This document shows positions 1-7,952 of a stretch of 39,179 nucleotides of DNA, piece by piece. Location of the stretch: assembly GCA_929200255.1 (NCBI GenBank), contig CAKMYZ010000025.1:1-39179 (forward strand), given 5' to 3'. The position numbers and the translations under genes were made by a program. Source of the stretch: an uncultured Alphaproteobacteria bacterium (GTDB lineage Bacteria; Pseudomonadota; Alphaproteobacteria; Rhodobacterales; Rhodobacteraceae). Positions within the stretch are counted from its first letter, which is position 1, and each line of letters starts with the position of its first letter. A model generated the notes under the pieces. That model ran no database searches. It was not told the DNA's origin and saw nothing but the letters and a program-made list of their open reading frames with translations.

Positions 1-207
1 CTTTGTTGCAATAAATGCTATCAAAGGAGCGGCATCAAACCGTGACAGGTCCAGTGCAAAGACGTTTTCCGCGATGGACAATATCTCAAGTATTGCTTCT
101 TCGTTGATCCGAGAGGGATCATCGAAGCTATGCAAGGCAAGTCTGAAGACGAATACGTTTTGCCCGCTGCTGCCTACGGAACCGCCAGTCAAGGGAATAA
201 GCTGCAT
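1..207 (-). CDS. Hypothetical protein, N-terminal part, runs off the window edge
   Basis: A stop-free reading frame on the minus strand begins at an ATG at 207 (in-frame stop upstream at 241-243) and is still open at base 1, giving 69 residues. The translation starts MQLIPLTGG and continues with an even mix of hydrophobic and acidic residues, as expected of a globular protein. It is transcribed divergently from dgcA, with about 97 bases between the two starts. No clear Shine-Dalgarno sequence precedes the ATG. I do not recognise the family and the C-terminus is missing, so no function is proposed. The competing plus-strand frame at 74-271 looks less protein-like. Confidence 0.45.
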   Translation of the reverse strand, partial: MQLIPLTGGSVGSSGQNVFVFRLALHSFDDPSRINEEAILEILSIAENVFALDLSRFDAAPLIAFIATK

Positions 208-304
208 TATGGTGGAAATGATTAAAACCTTAATCGCCCCTCACACCCCGCTTGGTGCGTTTGATACATAAGGCCGGATACTTTTGAACAGAAGAAGAGT
301 GGAC

Positions 305-1264
305 ATGCAGATATCTGTTGCCCGTGATGTGTTCCAGCTGGCGCAAGTGTTTAAGATCAGCCGCGGGTCGCGCACGCAGGCCAAAGTTTTGACGGCGACC
401 ATTGCTGCCGATGGCGTGGTGGGCAGGGGCGAGTGTGTGCCCTATGCCCGTTATGGCGAAACTCTGGAGAGCGTGACAGATCAGATCGTGGGTTTCACTG
501 GGGGGTGGGCGGATTTGCCCGCTGCCCTGCCCGCCGGGGCAGCCCGCAACGCGCTGGACTGCGCATTCTGGGATCATGCGGCAAAAAGCGCAGGCAAGCG
601 CGTCTGGGACTTGCTGGGCCTGCCCATGCCGCACCCAGAGGTGACCGCCTACACGCTGTCGCTGGATACGCCCGATGCGATGGAACAGCAGGCGGCCCGG
701 AGTGCATCGCGCCCGCTTTTGAAAATCAAACTTGGCACGCCTGATGATATGGCCCGGCTCGAGGCCGTGCGCCGCGGTGCCCCCGACACCCCGATCATCG
801 TTGACGCGAATGAGGGCTGGACAGCGGGAGTTTATACTGACCTCGCCCCCCATCTGATCCGCCTTGGTGTGCAGATGGTCGAGCAGCCCTTGCCCGCGGG
901 TCAAGACGGTATGCTGGCCGAGATTGACCGCCCACTGCCCATCTGCGCCGACGAAAGCTGTCATGATCGCGCCAGCCTGCCCACGCTGAAGGGCAAATAC
1001 GACATGGTGAATATCAAGTTGGATAAGACCGGCGGTCTGACTGAGGCATTGGCGCTGAAAGCCCAGGCGCTTGCCGAGGGGTATCAGGTGATGGTGGGCT
1101 GTATGGTGGGGTCGTCCCTCGCCATGGCCCCGGCGACCATTCTGGCGCAGGGCGTGGCGTTTACCGACCTTGACGGCCCGCTGCTATTGGCCGAAGACCG
1201 GGATGAACCTTTGAATTTCGATGAGAACGGCGTGCATCCGCCCGCCGCCGCACTTTGGGGATGA
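305..1264 (+). CDS. dgcA: Dipeptide epimerase / N-acetyl-D-glutamate racemase-like enolase-superfamily enzyme
   Basis: This 319-residue enzyme belongs to the mandelate racemase/muconate lactonising group of the enolase superfamily, which epimerises or racemises carboxylates by proton abstraction with divalent metal. The superfamily signatures are visible in order: KIKLG (catalytic Lys in the first KxK), IIVDANEGW (metal Asp), VEQPL (metal Glu), CADES (metal Asp) and NIKLDKTGG (second catalytic Lys). The ATG at 305 is preferred over an in-frame TTG at 284 because AAGAAGAG lies just upstream of it. Its stop overlaps the start of the D-amino-acid aminotransferase, which suggests one transcript handling D-glutamate or muropeptide-derived dipeptides. 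Choosing between L-Ala-D/L-Glu epimerase and DgcA is inference from context. Confidence 0.85.
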   Translation: MQISVARDVFQLAQVFKISRGSRTQAKVLTATIAADGVVGRGECVPYARYGETLESVTDQIVGFTGGWADLPAALPAGAARNALDCAFWDHAAKSAGKRVWDLLGLPMPHPEVTAYTLSLDTPDAMEQQAARSASRPLLKIKLGTPDDMARLEAVRRGAPDTPIIVDANEGWTAGVYTDLAPHLIRLGVQMVEQPLPAGQDGMLAEIDRPLPICADESCHDRASLPTLKGKYDMVNIKLDKTGGLTEALALKAQALAEGYQVMVGCMVGSSLAMAPATILAQGVAFTDLDGPLLLAEDRDEPLNFDENGVHPPAAALWG

Positions 1265-2127
1265 CCATGCGCACAGTCTACGTCAACGGAGAGTACCTGC
1301 TAGAAAATGAGGCCAAAGTGTCGATCTTTGACCGGGGCTTTCTGATGGCCGACGGGGTGTACGAGGTGACCTCGGTACTGGATGGCAAGCTGATCGATTT
1401 TGCAGGCCACGCCAAACGGTTGGAGCGGTCATTGAACGCACTGGACATGCCGCACCCTGCGGTCCTGCCCGATCTGCTAGGGGTTCATCGCGAGCTGGTG
1501 CGCCTGAACGCGGTTGAGGAAGGGATGATCTATCTGCAAATCACACGCGGTGCCCCTGATGATCGCGACTTTGTCTTCCCTGACCCGGAAACGACGATGC
1601 CGACCGTGGTACTGTTCACCCAGAACAAGCCTGATTTGGCCAACAGCCCTGCGGCCAAGAAAGGGATCAAAGTGATCTCGATCAAGGATCAGCGCTGGGC
1701 GCGCCGCGACATTAAGACGGTGCAACTGCTTTTCCCATCCATGGGCAAGATGATGGCCAAGGCCGCCGGTGTCGATGATGCATGGATGGTCGAGGACGGA
1801 GCCGTGACCGAAGGCACATCCAACAACGCCTATATCGTCAAGGACAACACCATCATCACCCGGCATCTGGGCAGTGAAATCCTGCATGGGATCACCCGCG
1901 CTGCCGTGTTGCGCTTTGCCAAAGAGGCACAGATGAAAGTCGAGGAACGCTGTTTTACCATTGCCGAGGCACAGGCGGCGGATGAGGCGTTCATCACCTC
2001 AGCCAGCACCTTCGTGATGCCAGTTGTCGAGATTGACGGGGAAGCCATCGGCGTGGGTGAACCGGGGGCGGTGGTGACACGGCTGCGCGAGATCTATCTG
2101 GAAGAAAGCCGGAAGGCGGCTGTCTAG
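1261..2127 (+). CDS. D-amino-acid aminotransferase (class IV, PLP-dependent)
   Basis: A 288-residue fold-type IV transaminase that interconverts D-amino acids and 2-oxo acids, giving for example D-glutamate or D-alanine. Family landmarks include an N-terminal YVNGEYL segment, SIFDRGFLMADGVYE, the PLP-binding lysine in RDIKTVQLL, and the EGTSNNAYIV loop that contacts cofactor phosphate. The ATG at 1261 overlaps the dgcA stop (ATGA at 1261-1264), so translation is probably coupled; a second ATG at 1267 is an alternative start. Branched-chain and lyase members share the fold, but the length and the DIK motif fit D-AAT best. No obvious defects. Confidence 0.85.
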   Translation: MTMRTVYVNGEYLLENEAKVSIFDRGFLMADGVYEVTSVLDGKLIDFAGHAKRLERSLNALDMPHPAVLPDLLGVHRELVRLNAVEEGMIYLQITRGAPDDRDFVFPDPETTMPTVVLFTQNKPDLANSPAAKKGIKVISIKDQRWARRDIKTVQLLFPSMGKMMAKAAGVDDAWMVEDGAVTEGTSNNAYIVKDNTIITRHLGSEILHGITRAAVLRFAKEAQMKVEERCFTIAEAQAADEAFITSASTFVMPVVEIDGEAIGVGEPGAVVTRLREIYLEESRKAAV

Positions 2128-2213
2128 GGCCGGTCTTTCCCGGCTGTTCCATGGACAATGTCGAGGCGAACTCTGATCTACGGTTAGTCGGTTTGCGAAG
2201 CGGGTGGAGATGC

Positions 2214-2348
2214 CTAGAGGATCACCGCGACAATCACGGCCACAATGGGCAGCAGGATGAACATCGATGTCACCAGGCATCCAGTGGGCAGTTCAACGCC
2301 CTGAACGTTGCCTGACATGGCCTGATTGTTGCGTTGCGTATCATCCAT
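2214..2348 (-). CDS. Small single-pass membrane protein, 44 residues
   Basis: A minus-strand frame from the ATG at 2348 to a TAG at 2214-2216 encodes 44 residues: a short polar N-terminus (MDDTQRNNQ) followed by a strongly hydrophobic C-terminal segment (SMFILLPIVAVIVAVIL). This is the layout of a single transmembrane microprotein. A weak purine-rich stretch (GAGAACGGG) lies upstream. It sits alone in the gap between the convergent aminotransferase and isomerase genes. The function is unknown. The clean split between polar and membrane halves argues against chance, but only comparison with relatives can settle it. Confidence 0.45.
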   Translation of the reverse strand: MDDTQRNNQAMSGNVQGVELPTGCLVTSMFILLPIVAVIVAVIL

Positions 2349-2425
2349 ATCGATCTGCCCGTTCTCTGATTTTGGTGATTGCAACAGACCCTGTCACGAA
2401 AATCGTTGGGTTGGCACGGGCGGCG

Positions 2426-3089
2426 CTATGTACTGTCAACCCGGGGGCGCCCGTCAGGGGCTGCAAAGGGCTTTTGCAGTGCCCGTTCAACAAGCTCTAA
2501 CCGATCCTGCCCATAAAAGGCGTCGCCATCCACGATATAGGTGGGTGAGCCAAAGACACTGTTTACCTGCGCCCATTTGGTGTTTGATGTGCAACACATC
2601 CTGGCAGCCATTCGAGGCCGCGCGCGCGATCAGTGATTGCGCATCATGGCCCAATGCTGCGGCGATGTTGGCAAGTGTTGAGGGGTTGGAGAGGTCGGCA
2701 TCATCGCGCCAATGCGCCTCCAAGATAGCATGTGCCATCTGGTCAACCGCCATCCCCGCTTCACCCAAGGCGATGATCATGCCAGAGGCAAGGCTATAGT
2801 CTGCATCGTGATAGGTGGGTCGGAAGTTGATGATCGGTACGTCCCGGTATTCGGCCCAACGCGCAATCTCGCGCCCGAAAAAGTAATCGGCGTGGGCTTG
2901 TGAGCGCTGTGCAAATGGTACGCTGCCCTGGGCTTCAACGACAGGTGAAAGGAGGATGGGTTTGTGGACCAGCGTGACATCACGCGCCGCACAGATTGCC
3001 GCCAGTTTGGCAGAGCCAAGGTAGGCAAAGACGGAATGCGCAGAGTAGACATAGGCGATCACGGGCCTGGGTGAAGTAGCGCCAGTCAT
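2426..3089 (-). pseudogene. 2-hydroxychromene-2-carboxylate isomerase / DsbA-family protein, frameshifted
   Basis: From the ATG at 3089 the frame reads a kappa-GST/DsbA-like thioredoxin-fold protein with YVYSAHSVFAYLG at the N-terminus, where Ser replaces the Cys of true disulfide oxidoreductases; this is typical of glutathione-dependent HCCA isomerases. The frame runs true to about 2590 and then derails. The expected C-terminus (VFGSPTYIVDGDAFYGQDR, ending in LELVERAL) continues in the neighbouring frame to 2426. Removing one base near 2585-2595 restores a protein of about 220 residues. The start overlaps the TerB stop (ATGA). Either this is a recent pseudogene or one base is wrong in the assembly. 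Confidence 0.75.
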
Positions 3090-3529
3090 ACCCCCGCAAC
3101 CCGTCTTTGTAACTCTTTCGCGCGCTCTGGAGCGACCCCCAGAACCGCTTCGATCCGGTGCAGCAGCTCGTCTTCTTCGTCGTGTTTGATCCCATCTGCA
3201 AAAACGACTTGCCAGAGGGCGGTCAGCGTCGCCTCTTTCTCGTCCACTCCGATGGCGTGTTCCAGAATGTCGGCGATGGCCGTTGTGTCGGGGATGTCCT
3301 TTTCCAGCACTTCGCACTCGGCACGCATCTTGGCAGCCGCGACCGGGTTGATCCCGTGGCGCTGGGCAAGGATCCGGTCGATCATCGCGATTTCTTCGAA
3401 CAGATAGTGTTTGTCGGCCTTCGCTGCGCGCACCAGTAGCGCGCCCATTGCATGGCTCGCATCCGCCTCTGGCAATGGCGTGCGATATCCCGTTGGGTTA
3501 TTAAAAAATGTGGTAAGCCGTTCGAGCAT
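3086..3529 (-). CDS. TerB-family tellurite-resistance-like protein
   Basis: A 147-residue all-helical protein resembling the TerB domain, an acidic, probably metal-binding helical bundle found in tellurite-resistance and many general stress contexts. The two-repeat pattern is visible: ADKHYLFEEIAMIDRIL near residues 38-55 and FADGIKHDEEDELLHRIEA near 108-127, each pairing acidic residues with an amphipathic helix. The ATG at 3529 follows a good AAGGTAG ribosome-binding site. It lies 7 bases after the secreted-protein gene and overlaps the isomerase start by 4 bases, so it belongs to the five-gene minus-strand operon. No other ter genes are nearby, so a tellurite role is not implied. Confidence 0.8.
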   Translation of the reverse strand: MLERLTTFFNNPTGYRTPLPEADASHAMGALLVRAAKADKHYLFEEIAMIDRILAQRHGINPVAAAKMRAECEVLEKDIPDTTAIADILEHAIGVDEKEATLTALWQVVFADGIKHDEEDELLHRIEAVLGVAPERAKELQRRVAGV

Positions 3530-3536
3530 GGCTGAT

Positions 3537-4040
3537 CTACCTTGTGAGAAGTTGGACGCTATCGGGTGTACCGTGCGGTCCATTTGCATTGAAGAAATAA
3601 TGCGAAATCCACTGCCGCACGCCATGGTCCAGGTGCGAATAATTCGTCGTGGAAGCGTACACCTCGACGTGACCATCTGCGGCGAGGGCGACAGCAATAT
3701 CCCCGGTCCTGGGGCACATCGAAAGATAGGCCATTTCGCCGCCACCCTTACGTGGAGCGTTTCCGTGGAGAGCGATGCATGTCCCGCTAAATCCAATAGG
3801 TGAATGTACGACCAATCGATCATGAAGCAGGTCAATGTCGTCGCCCAGCAATCGTCGCAATTCGCGTGCGACAATTTCGTCGTGCAAGATGGCCTGATAG
3901 TTGTGGGTGCCGATGTGTTCAGAAAGGTGACCCAACGCGCCATCTTTCCAATCTACGGCTTCCGCAAAGGCGGCGGCGTATGATGTCGCCCACAATCCGA
4001 AAACGACCGTGGCCAGGGCGTGAAGGCGACGCCTAGCCAT
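3537..4040 (-). CDS. Secreted hypothetical protein with signal peptide
   Basis: A 167-residue protein beginning MARRRLHALATVVFGLWA, a classic positive-then-hydrophobic signal peptide with a likely cleavage site near the AFAEA at about residue 28. The mature part has paired cysteines near the middle (SGTCIAL and LSMCPRTG), which could form a periplasmic disulfide, and a His/Asp-rich segment (NYSHLDHGVRQWISHY). I do not recognise the family. The start overlaps the DUF1244 stop by 8 bases and the gene sits inside the minus-strand operon. No catalytic motif can be named. Confidence 0.7.
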   Translation of the reverse strand: MARRRLHALATVVFGLWATSYAAAFAEAVDWKDGALGHLSEHIGTHNYQAILHDEIVARELRRLLGDDIDLLHDRLVVHSPIGFSGTCIALHGNAPRKGGGEMAYLSMCPRTGDIAVALAADGHVEVYASTTNYSHLDHGVRQWISHYFFNANGPHGTPDSVQLLTR

Positions 4041-4326
4041 GACTGACCTTAAACGCTTCTTTTGCTTCCGGCGACGCCTCGGTCTGATAGTTCGCCTTCC
4101 ACTCGTCCATCGTCATCCCGTAGAACGCTTCGCGCCCTTCGTCTTTCGTCATCTCGATGCCGCGCTCATTTGCGGCTTCCTGATACCAGCGTGACAGGCA
4201 GTTCCGGCAGAAGCCTGCAAGGTTCATCATGTCGATATTCTGCGCATCTGTGCGGTCTTCCATCAGATGCTTGCGCAGACGGCGAAAAGCGGCAGCTTCA
4301 AGTTCGATACGGGTTTGCTCGTCCAT
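4033..4326 (-). CDS. DUF1244 domain protein
   Basis: A 97-residue protein that matches, as I recall the family, the small DUF1244 proteins common in alpha- and gammaproteobacteria. Marks are the N-terminal helix MDEQTRIELEAAAFRRLRKH, the conserved CRNC pair in MNLAGFCRNCLSRWY (about residues 42-56), and the YGMTMDEWKA segment followed by a QTEASPE tail. The start at 4326 follows a strong GAGGAGAA ribosome-binding site, making it preferable to the longer frame opening at 4413. It lies 10 bases after the amidohydrolase gene. The biochemical role of the family is unknown; the CxxC pair hints at metal or redox chemistry. Confidence 0.8.
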   Translation of the reverse strand: MDEQTRIELEAAAFRRLRKHLMEDRTDAQNIDMMNLAGFCRNCLSRWYQEAANERGIEMTKDEGREAFYGMTMDEWKANYQTEASPEAKEAFKVSHG

Positions 4327-4336
4327 GGTGTTCTCC

Positions 4337-5074
4337 TCAGAGGCCGGATTGGGCCAGTACGTCCGACAATACAGAAGCCAACCGATTTGCCCAAAGGGTT
4401 TGTCCGGCATCATCAGCGATCAGGTCTTGGCGCAACTCTATCAGGACGTTGGGGCGCCCATGTTGCAGCGCATGGCGGTCCACGGCGTCGCCGGGCAGAT
4501 GGCCGGAATAGGGCTGATTGTCTCCTGTGACCCATCCTGCATCGCGGCAGGCGGCCATGAACGGTTTCGCCAACCTGTCGTCGTCGGCGTAGAGCACACC
4601 AATTTCCCAAGGGCGCGGTGGGCGGCCGTTCAGGCGTGGGGTGAAACTGTGTACAGCGCAGATGATCGGGTCGCCGATCTTGTTGGCCAGATCGGCATAG
4701 GCCACGTGATACGGGCGATATAGCCGCTGTAGGCGTTCTTCTTTCTCGGTCTCATCGGCGTTGCGGTTCGCCGGAATGATCGTGCCGTCGTAAAGGCGCA
4801 TCATGATGGTGGGGTCGTCCTCACCGCGGTTGGGGTCACAGACCAACCGCGAGAACCGCGACAGGATGGCGGGGCTGTTCAGCACCGTGGCCAGATGGCG
4901 GGTCACACCTGCGGCCCCGATATCATAGGCGATGTGCCGGTCCATATCTGCCGCAGGCAGGCCAAGATCACCCCCATGCACCCAACCGGGGACATGATTG
5001 GTGGCGTGATCGCAGGCCACAAGCCATCTACCGGGGCGGTCGGCCCCGGCAATCTCAAACGGGTCGTTGGTCAT
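4337..5074 (-). CDS. N-formylglutamate amidohydrolase family protein
   Basis: A 245-residue zinc-hydrolase-like protein of the N-formylglutamate amidohydrolase family, which cleaves N-formyl-L-glutamate to glutamate and formate in histidine breakdown. Characteristic segments are CDHATNHVP near residue 21, DRHIAYDIGA, FSRLVCDPNR, CAVHSFTPRLNG and the C-terminal IELRQDL. No other hut genes are present, so a histidine-pathway role is not supported by context; many alphaproteobacteria carry such solitary paralogues. It is the first gene of the five-gene minus-strand operon and is divergent from pyk across a gap of about 220 bases. Confidence 0.85.
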   Translation of the reverse strand: MTNDPFEIAGADRPGRWLVACDHATNHVPGWVHGGDLGLPAADMDRHIAYDIGAAGVTRHLATVLNSPAILSRFSRLVCDPNRGEDDPTIMMRLYDGTIIPANRNADETEKEERLQRLYRPYHVAYADLANKIGDPIICAVHSFTPRLNGRPPRPWEIGVLYADDDRLAKPFMAACRDAGWVTGDNQPYSGHLPGDAVDRHALQHGRPNVLIELRQDLIADDAGQTLWANRLASVLSDVLAQSGL

Positions 5075-5294
5075 CGCAGTGTCATTCCTTTGTTACGCCC
5101 TTTAGGCTAAAGCGCAGGGCATGAAAAGAGCGCGACCGGCTGGCCGCTGTGGCATTGGCGTATTGGAAATCAAGGCGCTCGGCGTCGCGCGAAAACTGCG
5201 CAACTGGCGGAGTTGATGCCGGAATGGAATTGCGCAATAAGGGCGCCAGCTGCGCTGTTAACGCTAACGGCGCTTGACGCATGAAGGATCAGAC

Positions 5295-6740
5295 ATGAAA
5301 CGCCACCGTAATGTGAAAATCGTCGCGACGCTTGGACCAGCCTCTAACGACTACGAGATGATCCGCGCATTGCACGAGGCCGGTGCCGATGTATTTCGTC
5401 TGAACATGTCTCATGGTGATCACGCTGAGATTAAGGTCCGCCATGAGATCATCCGCCAGGTGGAAAAAGACCTCGACAGCCCGATTTCGATTCTGGCTGA
5501 TTTGCAGGGGCCGAAGCTGCGGGTTGGTGTCTTCGCCAAGGATGAAGAAGAACTGGTTGAAGGCGCATCCTTCCGCCTTGATCTGGAGGATGCAGAGGGC
5601 GATGCCACGCGCGTGAAGCTCCCCCACAAAGAGATTTTCGACGCGCTCGAGCCCGGTGCCCATCTGCTGGTTAATGACGGTAAGATTAAGCTGCGGGTCA
5701 AGGAGTGCGGTGCGAGTTTCGCCGATTGCGAGGTTGTTGTGGGTGGCACGATATCCAATCGCAAGGGCGTGAACGTGCCTGATGTGGTCCTGCCATTGGC
5801 TGCCCTGTCCGACAAAGACCGCAAGGATCTGGAGTTTGTCTGTGATCTGGGTGTTGACTGGCTGGCGCTGTCATTTGTGCAGCGCCCGGCAGATGTGGAA
5901 GAGGCCCGCAAACTGGCCAAAGGCCGTGCGGCGATCCTGTCCAAAATTGAAAAACCCAACGCAGTGAAGGTGTTTGACAGTATCTTGGCGGTTTCTGACG
6001 GGATCATGGTCGCCCGTGGTGATCTGGGTGTTGAATTGCCCGTACAGAACGTGCCCCCGATCCAGAAACAACTGGTGCGCAAATGCCGGGCCGCTGCCAA
6101 GCCGGTGATCGTGGCGACACAGATGCTGGAATCGATGATCGATTCACCGATGCCCACCCGCGCCGAAGTCTCGGACGTGGCGACCGCGATCTATGAAGGG
6201 GCAGATGCGATCATGTTGTCGGCTGAATCCGCAGCAGGATCTTACCCCATTGAAGCGGTCAGTACGATGAGCAACGTTGCAGGCGAGGTCGAAGCCGACC
6301 CAACCTATACCGACATCATCGAAGCCTCGCGCAGGGCCGAACGGACATCGGTGGCTGATGGTATCGTATCTGCTGCCCGCGAAATTGCCGAGACGACGGA
6401 TGTCAAAGCGATTTGCTGCTTCTCGCAATCGGGCACAACCGCCTTGTTGGTCTCGCGCGAACGGCCCCGCGTTCCGATTATCGCGCTGACCAATGATCTT
6501 AACACTGCGCGACGGTTGTGCCTGTCCTGGGGCACCAACTGTGTGGTCACTGGTGAGGTACACCGCTTTAAGGATGCGGTCATTGCGGCCGTCCGGGCTG
6601 CAAAGTCGCAAATGCTGGCCGGTGAAGACGATATGGTCGTTGTAACCGCAGGTGTGCCGTTCAATACGCCGGGGTCCACCAACATCCTGCGCGTGGCGCC
6701 TTGTGCTGAAAGGTTGATCTACGCCTCCGAAACCGAATAG
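5295..6740 (+). CDS. pyk: Pyruvate kinase
   Basis: A 481-residue pyruvate kinase, which converts phosphoenolpyruvate and ADP to pyruvate and ATP in lower glycolysis. It carries RLNMSHGDH near the N-terminus, ILADLQGPKLRVG (start of the B-domain region), the family signature with catalytic Lys in ILSKIEKP, MVARGDLGVELP, and the metal/allosteric-domain sequence VATQMLESMI. Length is normal and no residue looks missing. The ATG at 5295 is preceded by AAGGATC; a start at 5274 would add seven unneeded residues. The downstream small membrane gene begins 33 bases later on the same strand. Confidence 0.97.
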   Translation: MKRHRNVKIVATLGPASNDYEMIRALHEAGADVFRLNMSHGDHAEIKVRHEIIRQVEKDLDSPISILADLQGPKLRVGVFAKDEEELVEGASFRLDLEDAEGDATRVKLPHKEIFDALEPGAHLLVNDGKIKLRVKECGASFADCEVVVGGTISNRKGVNVPDVVLPLAALSDKDRKDLEFVCDLGVDWLALSFVQRPADVEEARKLAKGRAAILSKIEKPNAVKVFDSILAVSDGIMVARGDLGVELPVQNVPPIQKQLVRKCRAAAKPVIVATQMLESMIDSPMPTRAEVSDVATAIYEGADAIMLSAESAAGSYPIEAVSTMSNVAGEVEADPTYTDIIEASRRAERTSVADGIVSAAREIAETTDVKAICCFSQSGTTALLVSRERPRVPIIALTNDLNTARRLCLSWGTNCVVTGEVHRFKDAVIAAVRAAKSQMLAGEDDMVVVTAGVPFNTPGSTNILRVAPCAERLIYASETE

Positions 6741-6773
6741 GACTGGTCCGGGGGCGCAGCACGGGACAGTTGC

Positions 6774-6998
6774 ATGGATTTTGATCTGATATTTGTCATT
6801 GGCGTGACGCTATTGGCTTTTGTTATTCCCGCTACGGTGAGCGCTTATGCAGATCGGCGTTGGCCCAAAATGGCGATGATGATGCTGTTAGTTGGCGGCG
6901 GGGCAATTGCCTATGCCGCTCAGGAAAACCCGGATACCTACAGCCTTGATACGCTTGACGATGTGATCGTCGAAGTTCTGGGCCGGTATATGAACTAA
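6774..6998 (+). CDS. Small two-helix membrane protein
   Basis: A 74-residue protein with two probable transmembrane helices: residues 4-24 ([18 protein letters not shown]) and about 32-48 ([17 protein letters not shown]). A short acidic C-terminal tail ([16 protein letters not shown]) follows. It lies between pyk and rpmI on the same strand. From memory such a gene is often found at this place in Rhodobacteraceae, but I cannot name it. It probably rides on the pyk transcript, because the best promoter for rpmI lies just past its stop. Function unknown. Confidence 0.7.
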   Translation: MDFDLIFVIGVTLLAFVIPATVSAYADRRWPKMAMMMLLVGGGAIAYAAQENPDTYSLDTLDDVIVEVLGRYMN

Positions 6999-7002
6999 GC
7001 CC

Positions 7003-7031
7003 TTGCGCCAAATGGGGATGCATCCTATATG
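7003..7031 (+). promoter_or_regulatory. Sigma-70-type promoter for rpmI-rplT
   Basis: TTGCGC at 7003-7008 and TATATG at 7026-7031 are separated by exactly 17 bases, close to the alphaproteobacterial housekeeping consensus. Transcription would begin near 7038 and give a leader of about 70 bases before rpmI. That leaves room for the translational control by L20 known for this operon in other bacteria, although I could not identify an L20 target here. Confidence 0.55.
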
Positions 7032-7108
7032 GCGGCCTTCACCCGCGCGTCCGGCCAGTATGGCATGCCGAGTCGCGCGTTCCGACCGACCCGAAAGAGG
7101 AGACGGAA

Positions 7109-7309
7109 ATGCCGAAGATGAAGACAAAGTCGAGCTGCAAAAAGCGGTTCAAAGTGACGGCCTCTGGCCGTGTTGTGGCGGCCCAGGCGGGCAAGCGTCA
7201 TGGCATGATCAAGCGCACAAACAAATTCCTGCGTAACGCACGCGGCACCACAACCCTGTGCAAGGCTGATGAAGGTATCATCAAGCCTATGATGCCCTAC
7301 GCGAAATAA
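7109..7309 (+). CDS. rpmI: 50S ribosomal protein L35
   Basis: A 66-residue, lysine/arginine-rich protein beginning [14 protein letters not shown] and containing [17 protein letters not shown], diagnostic of L35. It binds 23S rRNA in the large subunit. A strong AGAGGAG ribosome-binding site lies about 9 bases before the ATG. It is followed by rplT after 12 bases, the near-universal rpmI-rplT pair. The usual upstream partner infC is absent here; pyk and a small membrane gene precede it instead. Confidence 0.97.
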   Translation: MPKMKTKSSCKKRFKVTASGRVVAAQAGKRHGMIKRTNKFLRNARGTTTLCKADEGIIKPMMPYAK

Positions 7310-7321
7310 GGAGAATTTGAT

Positions 7322-7684
7322 ATGCGAGTTAAAGGTGGAACCGTCACGCACCGTCGTCACAAGAAAGTTCTCGACGCTGCCAAAGGATATTACGATCGCC
7401 GCTCCAAGACCTTCAAGGTCGCCAAGCAGGCCGTCGACAAAGCCAACCAATACGCCACGCGTGACCGTCACAACCGCAAGCGCAACTTCCGCGCATTGTG
7501 GATCCAGCGGATCAACGCAGGTGTTCGTTCCGTGGATGAGAGCCTGAACTATTCCAAGTTCATCAACGGCCTGACACTGGCCGGTATTGAAGTTGACCGT
7601 AAGGTCCTGGCCGATCTGGCTGTCAACGAACCTGATGCGTTTGCGACAATCGTTGGCAAAGCCAAGGATGCGCTGGCCGCGTAA
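7322..7684 (+). CDS. rplT: 50S ribosomal protein L20
   Basis: A 120-residue basic protein with the L20 pattern: [30 protein letters not shown], and [19 protein letters not shown]. It is an early assembly protein for 23S rRNA and, in several bacteria, a repressor of its own operon. A GGAG sequence sits before the ATG. Compared with the usual MARVKRG or MSRVKGG opening, this copy lacks one N-terminal residue. A strong terminator follows at 7713, so rplT ends its transcript here, and pheS needs its own promoter. Confidence 0.97.
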   Translation: MRVKGGTVTHRRHKKVLDAAKGYYDRRSKTFKVAKQAVDKANQYATRDRHNRKRNFRALWIQRINAGVRSVDESLNYSKFINGLTLAGIEVDRKVLADLAVNEPDAFATIVGKAKDALAA

Positions 7685-7712
7685 GGCCCCGCAACCTCAA
7701 ATATTCTGAAAA

Positions 7713-7743
7713 GCCGTGCAGGAAACTGCGCGGCCTTTTTTGT
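7713..7743 (+). terminator. Rho-independent terminator after rplT
   Basis: Stem GCCGTGCAG / CTGCGCGGC (9 pairs with one G-T) closes a GAAA tetraloop at 7722-7725 and is followed by a run of six T at 7736-7741. This is a textbook intrinsic terminator, 28 bases after the rplT stop. Confidence 0.9.
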
Positions 7744-7952
7744 CTGTGCGCCCGGGGGCGGGGCTGTCATCGCCGTTTCCAAATGCGGCGGGTGAGAAGA
7801 TGTTCCCCAAAAGTTGTGCCAGCGGTTGCGCAAGGCCACCCGACATAAATGCTGACAACGAGGTTCTTCATGGGTCCGGACGCATCCCGAAAGGCGAAAT
7901 TTACCCGCATCATTCTGGCTTACTCCCTTACTCGGTAGGTGATGCTGATGTG

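Noticed and set aside
2585..2600. Programmed frameshift in the isomerase
   Set aside because: No slippery heptamer or downstream pseudoknot is visible; mutation or sequencing error is simpler.
5121..5216. 31-codon plus-strand frame between the amidohydrolase and pyk genes (MKRARPAGRCGIGVLEI)
   Set aside because: No ribosome-binding site, short, and Arg-rich as expected by chance at this base composition.
5420..6157. Long minus-strand frame opposite pyk
   Set aside because: Antisense shadow of a high-G+C gene: serine/arginine-rich composition and no family resemblance, while pyk on the other strand is certain.
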